Shown in pieces: positions 56,003-64,000 of a stretch of 64,000 bases of DNA. Positions within the stretch are counted from its first letter, which is position 1; every line of letters begins with the position of its first letter. Both the position numbers and the translations under genes were made by a program. The notes beneath the pieces are model-generated. The model was given only the letters and a program-made list of their open reading frames with translations, made no database searches and was not told the origin of the DNA. The DNA lies in contig NZ_JACCCY010000001.1 of the NCBI RefSeq assembly GCF_013409575.1, positions 802,501 to 866,500 on the forward strand, given 5' to 3'. The stretch is from Macellibacteroides fermentans. GTDB taxonomy: Bacteria; Bacteroidota; Bacteroidia; Bacteroidales; Tannerellaceae.

Positions 56003-56914
56003 TTACTTTGCTTGTGCTTTTAAAGCGTCGTTGACTTCTGTTGGGATATCCGATTCGATAATGTCCGGATGTGTGGCAATCTCCATCAGATATTTGCTGT
56101 GCCGGTCGGCAGCAGATGCCAGCTTATCGTGTGTAGGTGCCACCGAGATCATACACCTTACGCCGTGACTATGCAGTAGGTCCACTATCTTCCTGTTTTC
56201 GTCGTTGATGGATGGTCCCACATAGGCAATCATATTTTTCCATGGCACACCCGAAATAGCGATATCTTCGTATTCTTTCCAGTTTCGGGCGAAGACAGAC
56301 AATAAGATTTCAGGGAAACGATCGTAGTAGTATCTTGCCTGTGCTCCGGTATGGACCGTCAGCATCACATAGTCGGCTGCATCGAGCTTACGGATTAAGT
56401 CGGCAATCTGTTCCATCGGAACATCTTTTTTATCCAGGTTAACGATGGTTTTGCCTTTGCTCCATAAGATAACCTCCTCCAGCGTAGGTATTTTATATGG
56501 AGTTACGTTGCCTTCGCTGTCTTTCAGCCGTATATGCTGTAATTCATTCCAGGTATAATCGACCAGCTTTCCTTTACCGGAAGTGGTACGATCTAAGGTA
56601 GCATCGTGCATGAGGACAATCACACTGTCTTTTGTAAGACGGGGGTCGATTTCGAATATGGCAGTCATCCGGCCTATTATGTTCTTAAATCCTTCTTGAC
56701 TGTTTTCAGGGTAACCCTTCTCCCGTCCGCCCCGGTGACCGCTTACGATGATTGATCCGTCGGCCTTATATGCTATGTATTCGCTGATCGATGCGTGGTT
56801 CCGAAAAGGCGATGAAATCTTCGCATCGGACTGAGCAGTTACATTCAAAGAGGTTAACAATAAACCGGCACACATCAGTCTAAGGAAAACATTTTGCCGT
56901 TTTTTTTCATTCAT
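56003..56914 (-). CDS. glpQ: glycerophosphodiester phosphodiesterase
   Basis: The 303-residue exported protein has a signal peptide (about 1-28, ending NVTAQ) and a GDPD TIM barrel. Motifs are SGHRGGREKGYPENSQEGF (catalytic His and Glu), FEIDPRLTKDSVIVLMHDATLDRTTSG (metal ligands and second catalytic His) and IVNLDKK. It hydrolyses glycerophosphodiesters to glycerol-3-phosphate and an alcohol in the periplasm. It is downstream of glpD in the same direction (84 bases) and appears intact, unlike the two genes after it. Confidence 0.92.
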   Translation of the reverse strand: MNEKKRQNVFLRLMCAGLLLTSLNVTAQSDAKISSPFRNHASISEYIAYKADGSIIVSGHRGGREKGYPENSQEGFKNIIGRMTAIFEIDPRLTKDSVIVLMHDATLDRTTSGKGKLVDYTWNELQHIRLKDSEGNVTPYKIPTLEEVILWSKGKTIVNLDKKDVPMEQIADLIRKLDAADYVMLTVHTGAQARYYYDRFPEILLSVFARNWKEYEDIAISGVPWKNMIAYVGPSINDENRKIVDLLHSHGVRCMISVAPTHDKLASAADRHSKYLMEIATHPDIIESDIPTEVNDALKAQAK

Positions 56915-56998
56915 ATTATTCTAGATATTACTTTAAGATTACTCAATTCTACATAAAAGACAAATTCAATTGTAAAATGTCGTGAAGATAAACTTTTT

Positions 56999-58564
56999 CT
57001 ACAAGATATAACCTTTGGCTAAAGAACGGAATTCAGTAATTTGTTCTTCTTCCCAGTTTCGATCCTTACACAGCTCCTTTGCCATAATGGATGCAACCAT
57101 CGGGGCTACTTCAGCTGCCACCCGGGCATCCAGAAACAGCAGACGCACCCTCCGGGCAAGTACATCTTCCACGGTCTGCGCCATCTCTTCCCTTACAGCC
57201 CATACTACATGTGCCACAGTAAAGGTATAGTCTTTATGCAGCAACTGGGCATACTCCTTGTTTTCCTGTTTTAGCAGGTTTATTTTCTTTGCATCCGAAC
57301 CGTATACATAGTCCCATGTGGAATCGTCGGTGTTGGTGGAATATCCGTGTACTTTAAGTGTTTTGGTAACACAAAGCCTCGGAACAAGGTTTCCCAATGC
57401 AATGGACCGGTCTACAGCCTCTTCCGCCATTTCGCGATAGGTGGTCCATTTACCTCCCGTTATGGTAAGCAAGCCCGATTTGGATTTATATATCTTGTGA
57501 CTCCTGGATATTTCCTTCGTCTTGCGGGTATCGGATTGTGTGGGTGCTGCCAGGGGACGCAGACCCGCAAATACAGATAGTACATCCTTCCGGGTTGGTT
57601 TCAGTTCCAAGTATTGTCCGGCCTGATCCAAAACGAAATCAATCTCCTCTTCCAGCGCCTTAGGTTCAAGACAATGATTGTTGAGCGGTGTATCGGTTGT
57701 GCCCAACACTACCTTATTATGCCAGGGTACACCAAACAGGACCCTGCCGTCTTCGGTTTTGGGAATCATCAGCGCCGACTTACCTCCCAGAAACTTCCGG
57801 TCTACAACAAGGTGTATACCCTGACTTGGACGTACTTTGTTTTTGGTTTCGGGATTGTCTATCTTCATGATATCATCGACAAACACACCCGTAGCATTTA
57901 TAATTACTTTCGTATTGAACGTATATTTCTCGCCATGAATGAGATCGGTAGCCTCAACCCCGTTCAGCTTTCCTTCCGGGTTCTTAAGTAGTTTATCCAC
58001 CTTCACATAATTAAGGCATACGGCTCCGTGCTCTACAGCTGTTTCGGCCAGCGAAATGGCAAGGCGGGCATCGTCAAACTGTCCGTCGTGGTATACTACC
58101 CCACCTCTAAGTTTCGATTTCTTAAGTCCTGGAATTTCGTTTACCACCTTTTTTTTCGTTAATGGCAGCGAACGTCCCAATCCCAATCTACCAGCCAACA
58201 GGTCGTATAAGGAAAGTCCGATTGTATAGAATGGCTGTTCCCACCAGCGGTAATTCCCTATAATAAAGCGCATGTCCTTAACCAGATGAGGGGCGTTTTG
58301 CCTCATTCTTCCTCTTTCGTGCAAAGCCCCAACCACCATTTGTATATCTCCTTGTTGCAGGTAACGAACTCCCCCATGTACCAGTTTAGTGCTACGGCTT
58401 GAAGTTCCTTTCGCAAAATCACTCTGTTCGAGCAAGATAACATTATATCCCCTTGATGCGGCATCTACAGCTACCCCTAACCCGGTAGCTCCTCCGCCTA
58501 TAACCAAAATTTCGCAAGTAAAATTCTTTTTGCAAGTTTCTTTTATTAATTCATTCCGATCCAT
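56999..58564 (-). CDS. glpD: FAD-dependent glycerol-3-phosphate dehydrogenase
   Basis: The 521-residue protein has an N-terminal FAD motif (ILVIGGGATGLGVAVDAASRG), the DAO fold (FAKGTSSRSTKLVHGGVRYL), PSQGIHLVVDR, and the C-terminal GlpD domain (about 390-521; GGKWTTYREMAEEAVD). It oxidises glycerol-3-phosphate to dihydroxyacetone phosphate at the membrane. ATG at 58564 is used; 58576 is possible. A TTG at 58624 is excluded because it lies upstream of the TATATTTG box (reverse strand, 58619-58612). Divergent from glpR. Confidence 0.95.
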   Translation of the reverse strand: MDRNELIKETCKKNFTCEILVIGGGATGLGVAVDAASRGYNVILLEQSDFAKGTSSRSTKLVHGGVRYLQQGDIQMVVGALHERGRMRQNAPHLVKDMRFIIGNYRWWEQPFYTIGLSLYDLLAGRLGLGRSLPLTKKKVVNEIPGLKKSKLRGGVVYHDGQFDDARLAISLAETAVEHGAVCLNYVKVDKLLKNPEGKLNGVEATDLIHGEKYTFNTKVIINATGVFVDDIMKIDNPETKNKVRPSQGIHLVVDRKFLGGKSALMIPKTEDGRVLFGVPWHNKVVLGTTDTPLNNHCLEPKALEEEIDFVLDQAGQYLELKPTRKDVLSVFAGLRPLAAPTQSDTRKTKEISRSHKIYKSKSGLLTITGGKWTTYREMAEEAVDRSIALGNLVPRLCVTKTLKVHGYSTNTDDSTWDYVYGSDAKKINLLKQENKEYAQLLHKDYTFTVAHVVWAVREEMAQTVEDVLARRVRLLFLDARVAAEVAPMVASIMAKELCKDRNWEEEQITEFRSLAKGYIL

Positions 58565-58611
58565 AAGATTAACCATTAGAGCGCTTTTTATACTTAGTCT
58601 AGAAAACTTTG

Positions 58612-58741
58612 CAAATATAAACAAATAGAAATGATAAAAAGAAATTAAACGAAACTTTTATTTTCTTTTTATTTCTATTTATTTTTTGATCAAGATATTA
58701 GTTCCGTTTCATTTTATTTATCAATAATTCTATTACTTTTG
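58612..58741. promoter_or_regulatory. divergent glpD-glpR promoters and candidate GlpR operator
   Basis: TATATTTG (reverse strand, 58619-58612) is the -7 box of glpD and TACTTTTG (58734-58741) that of glpR. Between them two AT-rich arms form an inverted repeat: AAATAGAAAT...AAAAAGAAA (about 58623-58644) and its inverted copy ending ATTTCTATTT (about 58660-58684). GAAA occurs at 10-13-base steps in the left arm, like DeoR-family sites. Operator function is inferred. Confidence 0.5.
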
Positions 58742-58768
58742 TATATTCAAACTTAATCAGGTAGAAAT

Positions 58769-59533
58769 ATGATAAGCATTGCAGAAAGACATAAGTACAT
58801 CCTCGACACGCTGGCGAAGGATGGATTCGTGAAGGTAGCTGATATTGCCAAGGCACTGGAAGTAACCACTGTAACAGTACGGAAAGATTTAAAATACCTG
58901 GAAGAAAAGCATCTGTTGTATCGTACGCACGGGAGTGCCAGTCCGATAAACCCTCTTGCATCCGACCTGAATGTAGTTGAAAAAGAAAAGATGAAAAAGG
59001 ATGAAAAGAAAAGGATAGCACTGGCGGCCTGTAATCTGATAGAGGAAAACGACTCCATCATCATCGCTTCGGGGTCTACCGTTTATACCTTTGCAGAAAA
59101 CATCACTCCGGGCAAGCACCTTACTGTTGTAACTGCCTCACTTAAGGTTTCGTTACTGCTGAATGATATTGCTGATGTGGACATCATTCAATTGGGTGGA
59201 ACCGTGCGCAAAAACTCGGCATCTGTTATTGGCGATTATACCAACCGGTTCTTTACGGACATAACCTGTTCTAAATTATTTCTGGGTGTGGACGGTATCG
59301 ATCCTGAAACCGGTATCACCAATTCAAATATTGAAGAGGCTCAGTTGAACAAGCGTATGATGGATGCTTCGTTAAGAACCATCATCCTGGCCGACTCGTC
59401 AAAGTTTGGTAAAAGAGGTTTCGGACGGATATGCAGTCTGGACCGCGTAGACGTAATCATTACAGATGCAGGCATCCCGGCTTCAATGGCAAAAATCATT
59501 GAAGAGGCGGGTATCGAACTGATAATTGCCTGA
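58769..59533 (+). CDS. glpR: DeoR/GlpR-family transcriptional regulator
   Basis: The 254-residue protein has an N-terminal DeoR winged helix (about 3-58; RHKYILDTLAKDGFVKVADIAKALEVTTVTVRKDLKYLEEKHLLYRTHGSA). The sugar-phosphate-binding domain (about 75-235) includes the motifs IIASGSTVY, LGVDGIDPETGITN and LADSSKFGKRGF. It likely represses glpD-glpQ in the absence of glycerol-3-phosphate. Placed head-to-head with glpD across 204 bases holding the inverted repeat described above. Confidence 0.92.
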   Translation: MISIAERHKYILDTLAKDGFVKVADIAKALEVTTVTVRKDLKYLEEKHLLYRTHGSASPINPLASDLNVVEKEKMKKDEKKRIALAACNLIEENDSIIIASGSTVYTFAENITPGKHLTVVTASLKVSLLLNDIADVDIIQLGGTVRKNSASVIGDYTNRFFTDITCSKLFLGVDGIDPETGITNSNIEEAQLNKRMMDASLRTIILADSSKFGKRGFGRICSLDRVDVIITDAGIPASMAKIIEEAGIELIIA

Positions 59534-59676
59534 CAGACGGTAGTACTGAGAATCACTTGTTGTAACAACCGCCACTTCTGCTTCCTGTTGCGGTAAAAAC
59601 GAGAAAGTAGCTACCACCGTAGTAAAGTCCAGCTCGTAGTCATATATCTGCCTGTTATGTTAAAATCTTGAAAGTG

Positions 59677-59931
59677 GTTATAATTAAAGGTAAGTGTTAC
59701 GGATCTACTGATTGACGACATCGACATAATCCAGATGTTGTACTTCGAGTTATAATTAAAGGTAAGTGTTACGGATCTACTGATTGACGACGTTGACATA
59801 ATCCAGATGTTGTACTTCGAGTTACAATTAAAGGTAGTTTTACGGATCTACTGATTGACGACGTTGACATAATCCAGATGTTGTACTTCGAGTTACAATT
59901 AAAGGTAGTTTTACGGATCTACTGATTGACG
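59677..59931. repeat. 72-bp tandem repeats downstream of glpR
   Basis: Units start at 59677, 59749, 59821 and 59892, giving three full copies (72, 72, 71 bases) and a partial fourth. The first two differ in a few bases; the third lost one base in the AAGTGTTACGG segment. Unit length is a multiple of three in the first two. The stretch 59534-60113 otherwise holds no gene; short open frames here are repeat artefacts. No spacers, so not CRISPR. AAAGGTAAGTGTTACGGAT of units 1-2 is identical to lpxA-like coding DNA at 53336-53354. Confidence 0.9.
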
Positions 59932-59976
59932 TAGAAGATGTTATATTTAAATATTAGGATCGAATATAGGATCGTA

Positions 59977-60029
59977 TAAAATATAAAACCCTGAAAGTTT
60001 TTATCAAACTTTCAGGGTTTTATATTTTA
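59977..60029. terminator. strong bidirectional terminator
   Basis: A perfect 24-bp stem (59977-60000 with 60006-60029; core AACCCTGAAAGTTT) closes a TTATC loop with A- and T-rich flanks. It separates the repeats from the convergent DUF1080 gene. Confidence 0.88.
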
Positions 60030-60113
60030 TTCTCCTTATATCCTATTATACTACTTTTATATACGTATTAGACGTTATATCAAGCAATGTAATAAGGATC
60101 GGATTTACGAAGA

Positions 60114-61469
60114 TTAGGGAAGCTCTTTAATTTTTACATTCTTATAAAGTACCTCGTCACCATGGTCCTGCAAAAGGATGTTACCTTCCTCCCAGTCGCC
60201 GAAGTTCTCCCAATCCCGGTACTTACTATAGGCAACTAAAGCACGCCACATCTGATTTCCGCGTTCGTATTCAACTATTTTCACACCGTTAAGCCAATGT
60301 TCAATCTTATTACCTTTAACAACCACCATCGCCGTATTGAAAAATCCGGGACGGAATGGTTTGGTTGAATCTGCTGGGATAAGATCGTACAACGAACCAA
60401 GGGTACGGTTTCCTTTTACGCCTAACTTAGCATCCGGGTGCTTTTGGTCATCCAGAATCTGAAATTCGCATCCGATAGATGATCCAGCTCCTTTATTGAT
60501 TTCCGTATTTACAAAATACTTGATTCCGCTATTGGCTCCGGGAGTAATCATAAAATCGACTTTCAGGATAAAGTTCTTGTATTTTTTTACAGTAACAATA
60601 TCACCGCCGTTGGTAGATTCGCCGCCATCACTTTTCATCACTTTCAGAATACCGTTATCGATAACCCAACCTTTAGAAGGGAAAGTAGTAAGCCTGGCAC
60701 CTCTCCAACCTTCAGTAGTTTTGCCATCCCATAACAATTTCCAACCCTCCTTCGCTTCCTGATCAGAAATCGTATTGGCTATCTGGTTTACCTGAGGAGC
60801 CGATTGTGACTGAGGAGTGGCAAAGGCTTCGGGTGTAGAGGTACAAATCCGTATGTTACGCCAACTGATTGTTTTACCCTCCTGGTCTTTATTGCCGATA
60901 GCATGTACCTGCAAGGCGATAAATCCTTTATCAGTGGTGTTATCCAATAAATTTGCGCAAGGAACACCATTCACCCATGTACGGATGGAGTTACCGATCG
61001 CTTCGATCCGGGCTTTGTTCCATTCTCCACTCTTAAATGCTTTCTGGGCAGAAGGATATTCGGTAAGCGGATACAACCAACCTCTGCGGGCTTCATCGTA
61101 AATACCACCAGTCCATGCTCTCGAGGACGGATCTATCTCAAACTGATATCCATGAACCCGACCGTTCATGTATTCTTTCAGGCTGTTACTTCTGAACTGG
61201 ACTCCGGAATTGAGTCCGTCCGCCACTTTGAATTCGAATTCAAGGATAAAGTCGGCATACGTTTTTTTAGTGGCCAAAAAGGTATTAGGTGTTCCCATTT
61301 TAGAGATACCTGTTATCTCACCATTGGCAACCTTATACTCGGCAGTTCCATTCAGCTTCTCCCATCCTTTCAGGTTTTTCCCGTTAAATAAAGATTCCCA
61401 CTGAGGAGTTTGGGCGCACAAGGCTAAAGTAAACAACAGCATCACAGCTGTCAGATTATATTTTTTCAT
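60114..61469 (-). CDS. tandem DUF1080 (3-keto-disaccharide hydrolase-type) protein
   Basis: The 451-residue exported protein has a signal peptide (about 1-20, ending LALCAQ) and two DUF1080 concanavalin-like domains. The first (about 22-210) contains [18 protein letters not shown] and [18 protein letters not shown]. The second (about 235-450) contains [17 protein letters not shown] and [17 protein letters not shown]. Family members bind or cleave 3-keto-glycosides. It follows the oxidoreductase gene by 23 bases, which fits an oxidise-then-cleave scheme. Which domain is catalytic cannot be told. Confidence 0.88.
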   Translation of the reverse strand: MKKYNLTAVMLLFTLALCAQTPQWESLFNGKNLKGWEKLNGTAEYKVANGEITGISKMGTPNTFLATKKTYADFILEFEFKVADGLNSGVQFRSNSLKEYMNGRVHGYQFEIDPSSRAWTGGIYDEARRGWLYPLTEYPSAQKAFKSGEWNKARIEAIGNSIRTWVNGVPCANLLDNTTDKGFIALQVHAIGNKDQEGKTISWRNIRICTSTPEAFATPQSQSAPQVNQIANTISDQEAKEGWKLLWDGKTTEGWRGARLTTFPSKGWVIDNGILKVMKSDGGESTNGGDIVTVKKYKNFILKVDFMITPGANSGIKYFVNTEINKGAGSSIGCEFQILDDQKHPDAKLGVKGNRTLGSLYDLIPADSTKPFRPGFFNTAMVVVKGNKIEHWLNGVKIVEYERGNQMWRALVAYSKYRDWENFGDWEEGNILLQDHGDEVLYKNVKIKELP

Positions 61470-61492
61470 GTAGATAATTGAAATTAAACAGA

Positions 61493-62911
61493 TTATTTAA
61501 TCATATAAAACTCTTGCCATTCTTTACGGGGAGGAGTTCCGGCCAACAAAGCATCGGCAAACGGATTGTTTGTGATTCGTTTGGTCTGACGGTCGAACTG
61601 TAATTTAGCATTCAGGCGCTGAGCGATAACTCCCAATGAAAAGAGCTGACAAAGCGGACCGGCAATAGCGAACGGCGAACGGGTTTTCTCTTCTCCGGCA
61701 CAGGCAAGCAAGAAGTTTGCAAAATGATTGGACGGACTCTTAGGTACTTCCGGCAGTTTGGAAGCCATGGCTTTTGCCTTCTCTTCGGGTATGATAGACA
61801 AGGTACTGCCATGTGAACCACCTTTAAAGGTAAGCTCTTTAGAGTAGATAATCTTACCCGGATTTAATTTGGCCGGCTGAATCTTGCCACCACCCACTGG
61901 AGGGATGTTCGGATCAATTTCTGATACACCGTAACCTTCGGGAACCGACGGAATGTTGTTCACACCATCGTACCACGTAACATCTACAGCAGGCATATTA
62001 CCACGTTTGGGGAATTTAAACTGAAGAGTGGAAGACATGGGGAAGAAATAATCGTTATGCCCGTCCAGCTTCAGAGCATTAACCTCCGTTGGAAGTCCCA
62101 GATCCAAAAACTCGTGAGCCGTATCCAGGATATGTGCACCCCAGTCACCCAAGGCACCTAAACCAAAGTCATACCAGCAACGCCATTGTCCCAGATGAAA
62201 ATCCTTATTATAGTCATGATAAGGTACAGACATCAACCAGGTATCCCAATCCAATGTAGCAGGGACAGCTTCTTTATCCGGGAATTTACGAATATTCGTA
62301 TCCCATCCGTGCCAACGGCGCGGAGAGTTCATGTGGGCCGTAATAGCAGTTACATCTTTTATAATTCCGGCCTCTTTCCAGGCTTTGAACTGAAAATAGT
62401 TTGCTTCCGAATGCCCCTGATTACCCACCTGGGTTACAAGTTTGTTATTCTTACGGGCCATCTCCATCAGCAATTCAATTTCATAAAATGTTCTGGCCAT
62501 AGGCTTCTCAACATATACATGCTTACCTAATGCCATTGCCATCATACAAATAGGAAAATGGGCATGATCCGGAACACCCACAACCACAGCCTCTATTTCG
62601 TTTCCCATCTTATCAAACATCACCCGGAAGTCTTTAAACTGTCTCGCCGACGGAAATTTAGCCATATTAGCCTGGGTATGAGGAGCACCCATATCCACAT
62701 CACATAACGCAACGATGTTTGCAAGACCTGTTTTATCAAACTCATTCAGAATCTCACCACCACGGTTTCCGATCCCCACACATGCCAAATTGATGCGCCT
62801 GTTAGCTCCGCTTACCCGTTTCTGACCGGCTGCATTCAGGTTAACGCCTCCAACAGTCAATCCTGCCGAGAGAAGCATTGTGTTTTTTAAAAAATCTCTT
62901 CTTGTTGTCAT
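61493..62911 (-). CDS. Gfo/Idh/MocA oxidoreductase with Tat leader
   Basis: The 472-residue protein starts [19 protein letters not shown], a clear twin-arginine signal, so it is exported folded with its cofactor. A Rossmann NAD(P) domain follows ([14 protein letters not shown]), then the [10 protein letters not shown] motif with catalytic Lys, and a C-terminal alpha/beta domain. It probably oxidises a sugar or glycoside, perhaps at C3, in the periplasm. It is paired with the DUF1080 gene and lies near a GH88 gene, suggesting a small glycan-use unit. Confidence 0.9.
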   Translation of the reverse strand: MTTRRDFLKNTMLLSAGLTVGGVNLNAAGQKRVSGANRRINLACVGIGNRGGEILNEFDKTGLANIVALCDVDMGAPHTQANMAKFPSARQFKDFRVMFDKMGNEIEAVVVGVPDHAHFPICMMAMALGKHVYVEKPMARTFYEIELLMEMARKNNKLVTQVGNQGHSEANYFQFKAWKEAGIIKDVTAITAHMNSPRRWHGWDTNIRKFPDKEAVPATLDWDTWLMSVPYHDYNKDFHLGQWRCWYDFGLGALGDWGAHILDTAHEFLDLGLPTEVNALKLDGHNDYFFPMSSTLQFKFPKRGNMPAVDVTWYDGVNNIPSVPEGYGVSEIDPNIPPVGGGKIQPAKLNPGKIIYSKELTFKGGSHGSTLSIIPEEKAKAMASKLPEVPKSPSNHFANFLLACAGEEKTRSPFAIAGPLCQLFSLGVIAQRLNAKLQFDRQTKRITNNPFADALLAGTPPRKEWQEFYMIK

Positions 62912-63159
62912 TACAAAGAATATTAAGTAAGTTATTAAATTAGGTTAAATCGACAACGTGCTCGCACACATTCACTTTTAAAAAAAATGTAAAAACTGAA
63001 TGGTTACAAATAGCACTGCTTAAACTCCATACATTTACACTGTCTAACGGAGCAAACGTACTCAATTTATCGGTAGGTACAATAGAGTTATTTACCAAAA
63101 AACTTTAGTATATTATCAAATTAACAAAAAATATAGATAGTAGACCTTAAAAAGACAGT

Positions 63160-64000
63160 CTACCGATGCAATACCAGCTTTCTGTATCTCAAAAGCGCCT
63201 CAACAAAATAATAATCGCCGTAGGTTAGCGGTACATCCACTTCCGAGTTTCCGGGAAGGTGACCCACTCCGTGCTTAAGTATAAAGCAGCCGTTTGTTCC
63301 TGTCTCAGCCAGATATTGAGGCGAAGCCAACGTACGTAGTTGCGATTCGGCAAAGGCCAGGTAGTTCTGTTTAAGGGGCTCCTCAACAAACTGACTCAAT
63401 TCGATAAGCGACGAAGCCATGATCGCAGCAGCCGAAGCATCACGCAATGCATTAGGTATATCGGGCGCGTTAAAGTCCCAGTACGGAATTTTGTCGGCCG
63501 GCATATTGGGATGATTCATCAAAAAAGCCGCAATGTGTTTCGCCTGATCCAGGTAGCGTTTGTCTCCTGTTTCACGATACATCATTCCAAAACCGTACAA
63601 ACCCCAAACCTGACCTCTGGCCCAGGCACTTTCGTCGCTGTAACCCTGATGTGTACACTTAACCTCCACATTACCGGTTTCGGGAACATAAGACACTACG
63701 TGATACGAACTGTAATCGGGACGGAAATGATTGCTGATCGTTGTATTGGCATGAGTAACGGCAATATCCCGAAAACGGTTGTCGCCGGAAGCCTTGGCAG
63801 CCCACATAAGAAATTCCAGGTTCATCATGTTATCAATAATAACCGGAAACTGCCATTTATTACTTCTCCCCCACGATTGGATGCAACCCACCTTCCCGTT
63901 GAAACGAGACGATAAAGACGCAGCTCCGTTTAGAAGCACCCGGTTGCAAGAGTCCACCCCCGTAATCCGTAAGGCATTTCCATAACTGCAATACAACATA
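63160..64000 (-). CDS. glycoside hydrolase family 88 protein, partial (cut by window edge)
   Basis: About 280 C-terminal residues of an (alpha/alpha)6-barrel GH88 protein: FPVIIDNMMNLEFLMWAAK, SDESAWARGQVWGLYGFGMMYRETGD and PLTYGDYYFVEALLR match the family. GH88 enzymes remove unsaturated uronic acid from oligosaccharides made by polysaccharide lyases. The N-terminus and start lie beyond base 64000. It is in the same direction as the oxidoreductase gene, 248 bases away, and could share its regulation. The 62912-63159 gap shows nothing clear. Confidence 0.88.
   Translation of the reverse strand, partial: MLYCSYGNALRITGVDSCNRVLLNGAASLSSRFNGKVGCIQSWGRSNKWQFPVIIDNMMNLEFLMWAAKASGDNRFRDIAVTHANTTISNHFRPDYSSYHVVSYVPETGNVEVKCTHQGYSDESAWARGQVWGLYGFGMMYRETGDKRYLDQAKHIAAFLMNHPNMPADKIPYWDFNAPDIPNALRDASAAAIMASSLIELSQFVEEPLKQNYLAFAESQLRTLASPQYLAETGTNGCFILKHGVGHLPGNSEVDVPLTYGDYYFVEALLRYRKLVLHR

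Noticed and set aside
59611-59799. 62-codon reverse frame with a repeated 24-residue peptide
   Set aside because: It is a by-product of the 72-base tandem repeat; the third unit loses one base and breaks the frame, and there is no start signal.
59677-59931. Possible CRISPR array
   Set aside because: Units of 72 bases are contiguous copies with no variable spacers and no cas genes nearby.

Overview
The window looks like a Bacteroidales chromosome, most likely from the Tannerellaceae (Parabacteroides/Macellibacteroides type). The 16S and 23S sequences are of Bacteroidetes kind, promoters follow the TTTG / TAnnTTTG pattern, and the gene content is typical of the group (6-bladed beta-propeller lipoproteins, an HU-like protein with a C-terminal extension, a DUF1080/Gfo-Idh-MocA/GH88 sugar cluster). 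The genus call rests on my reading of the 16S and is inference.

Layout. 1-2950: leftward rRNA operon (16S, tRNA-Ile, tRNA-Ala, 5' part of 23S) with two tandem promoters. 3684-6968: divergent Crp/Fnr-type regulator and ferredoxin-hcp nitrosative stress genes, with a candidate operator placed for activation. 7101-7523: mscL. 7642-17519: a leftward potassium system, kdpFABC with a short KdpD input protein, a separate histidine kinase and a sigma-54-type response regulator. The tiny kdpF is present, and an intact IS4-family element sits between kdpB and kdpC. 17645-22322: OmpA-like lipoprotein, small beta-barrel, DUF4153 protein, MFS exporter, GNAT protein. 22395-31204: a compact efflux operon with one adaptor, one TolC-like protein and two different RND permeases.

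31325-44303 is the most unusual part. Five beta-propeller-type lipoprotein genes (one broken) surround two tandem genes (one broken) for membrane-anchored one-component regulators built as TM, extracytoplasmic domain, TM, winged helix. An IS3-family element cuts the second regulator and an IS21-family element cuts one propeller gene. Removing each element with one copy of its target duplication restores the reading frame exactly (352 and 410 codons). A 20-base sequence upstream of the last propeller operon is repeated in two overlapping pieces upstream of the intact regulator, suggesting a shared regulon.

44649-53447: HU-like protein with 22-bp direct repeats upstream, a Tat-type aldo/keto reductase, and a tripartite RND pump operon ending in an lpxA-like gene. 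53575-59533: glycerol phosphate locus (HAD phosphatase, truncated glpT, truncated glycerol-1-phosphate dehydrogenase, glpQ, glpD, divergent glpR). It is decaying, since two genes have lost whole domains. 59677-59931: 72-bp tandem repeats. 60114-64000: DUF1080 protein, Gfo/Idh/MocA oxidoreductase and a GH88 hydrolase cut by the window edge.

Three IS elements of three families, each with a visible target duplication, together with domain-deleted glp genes, suggest a genome under recent IS activity and gene loss.
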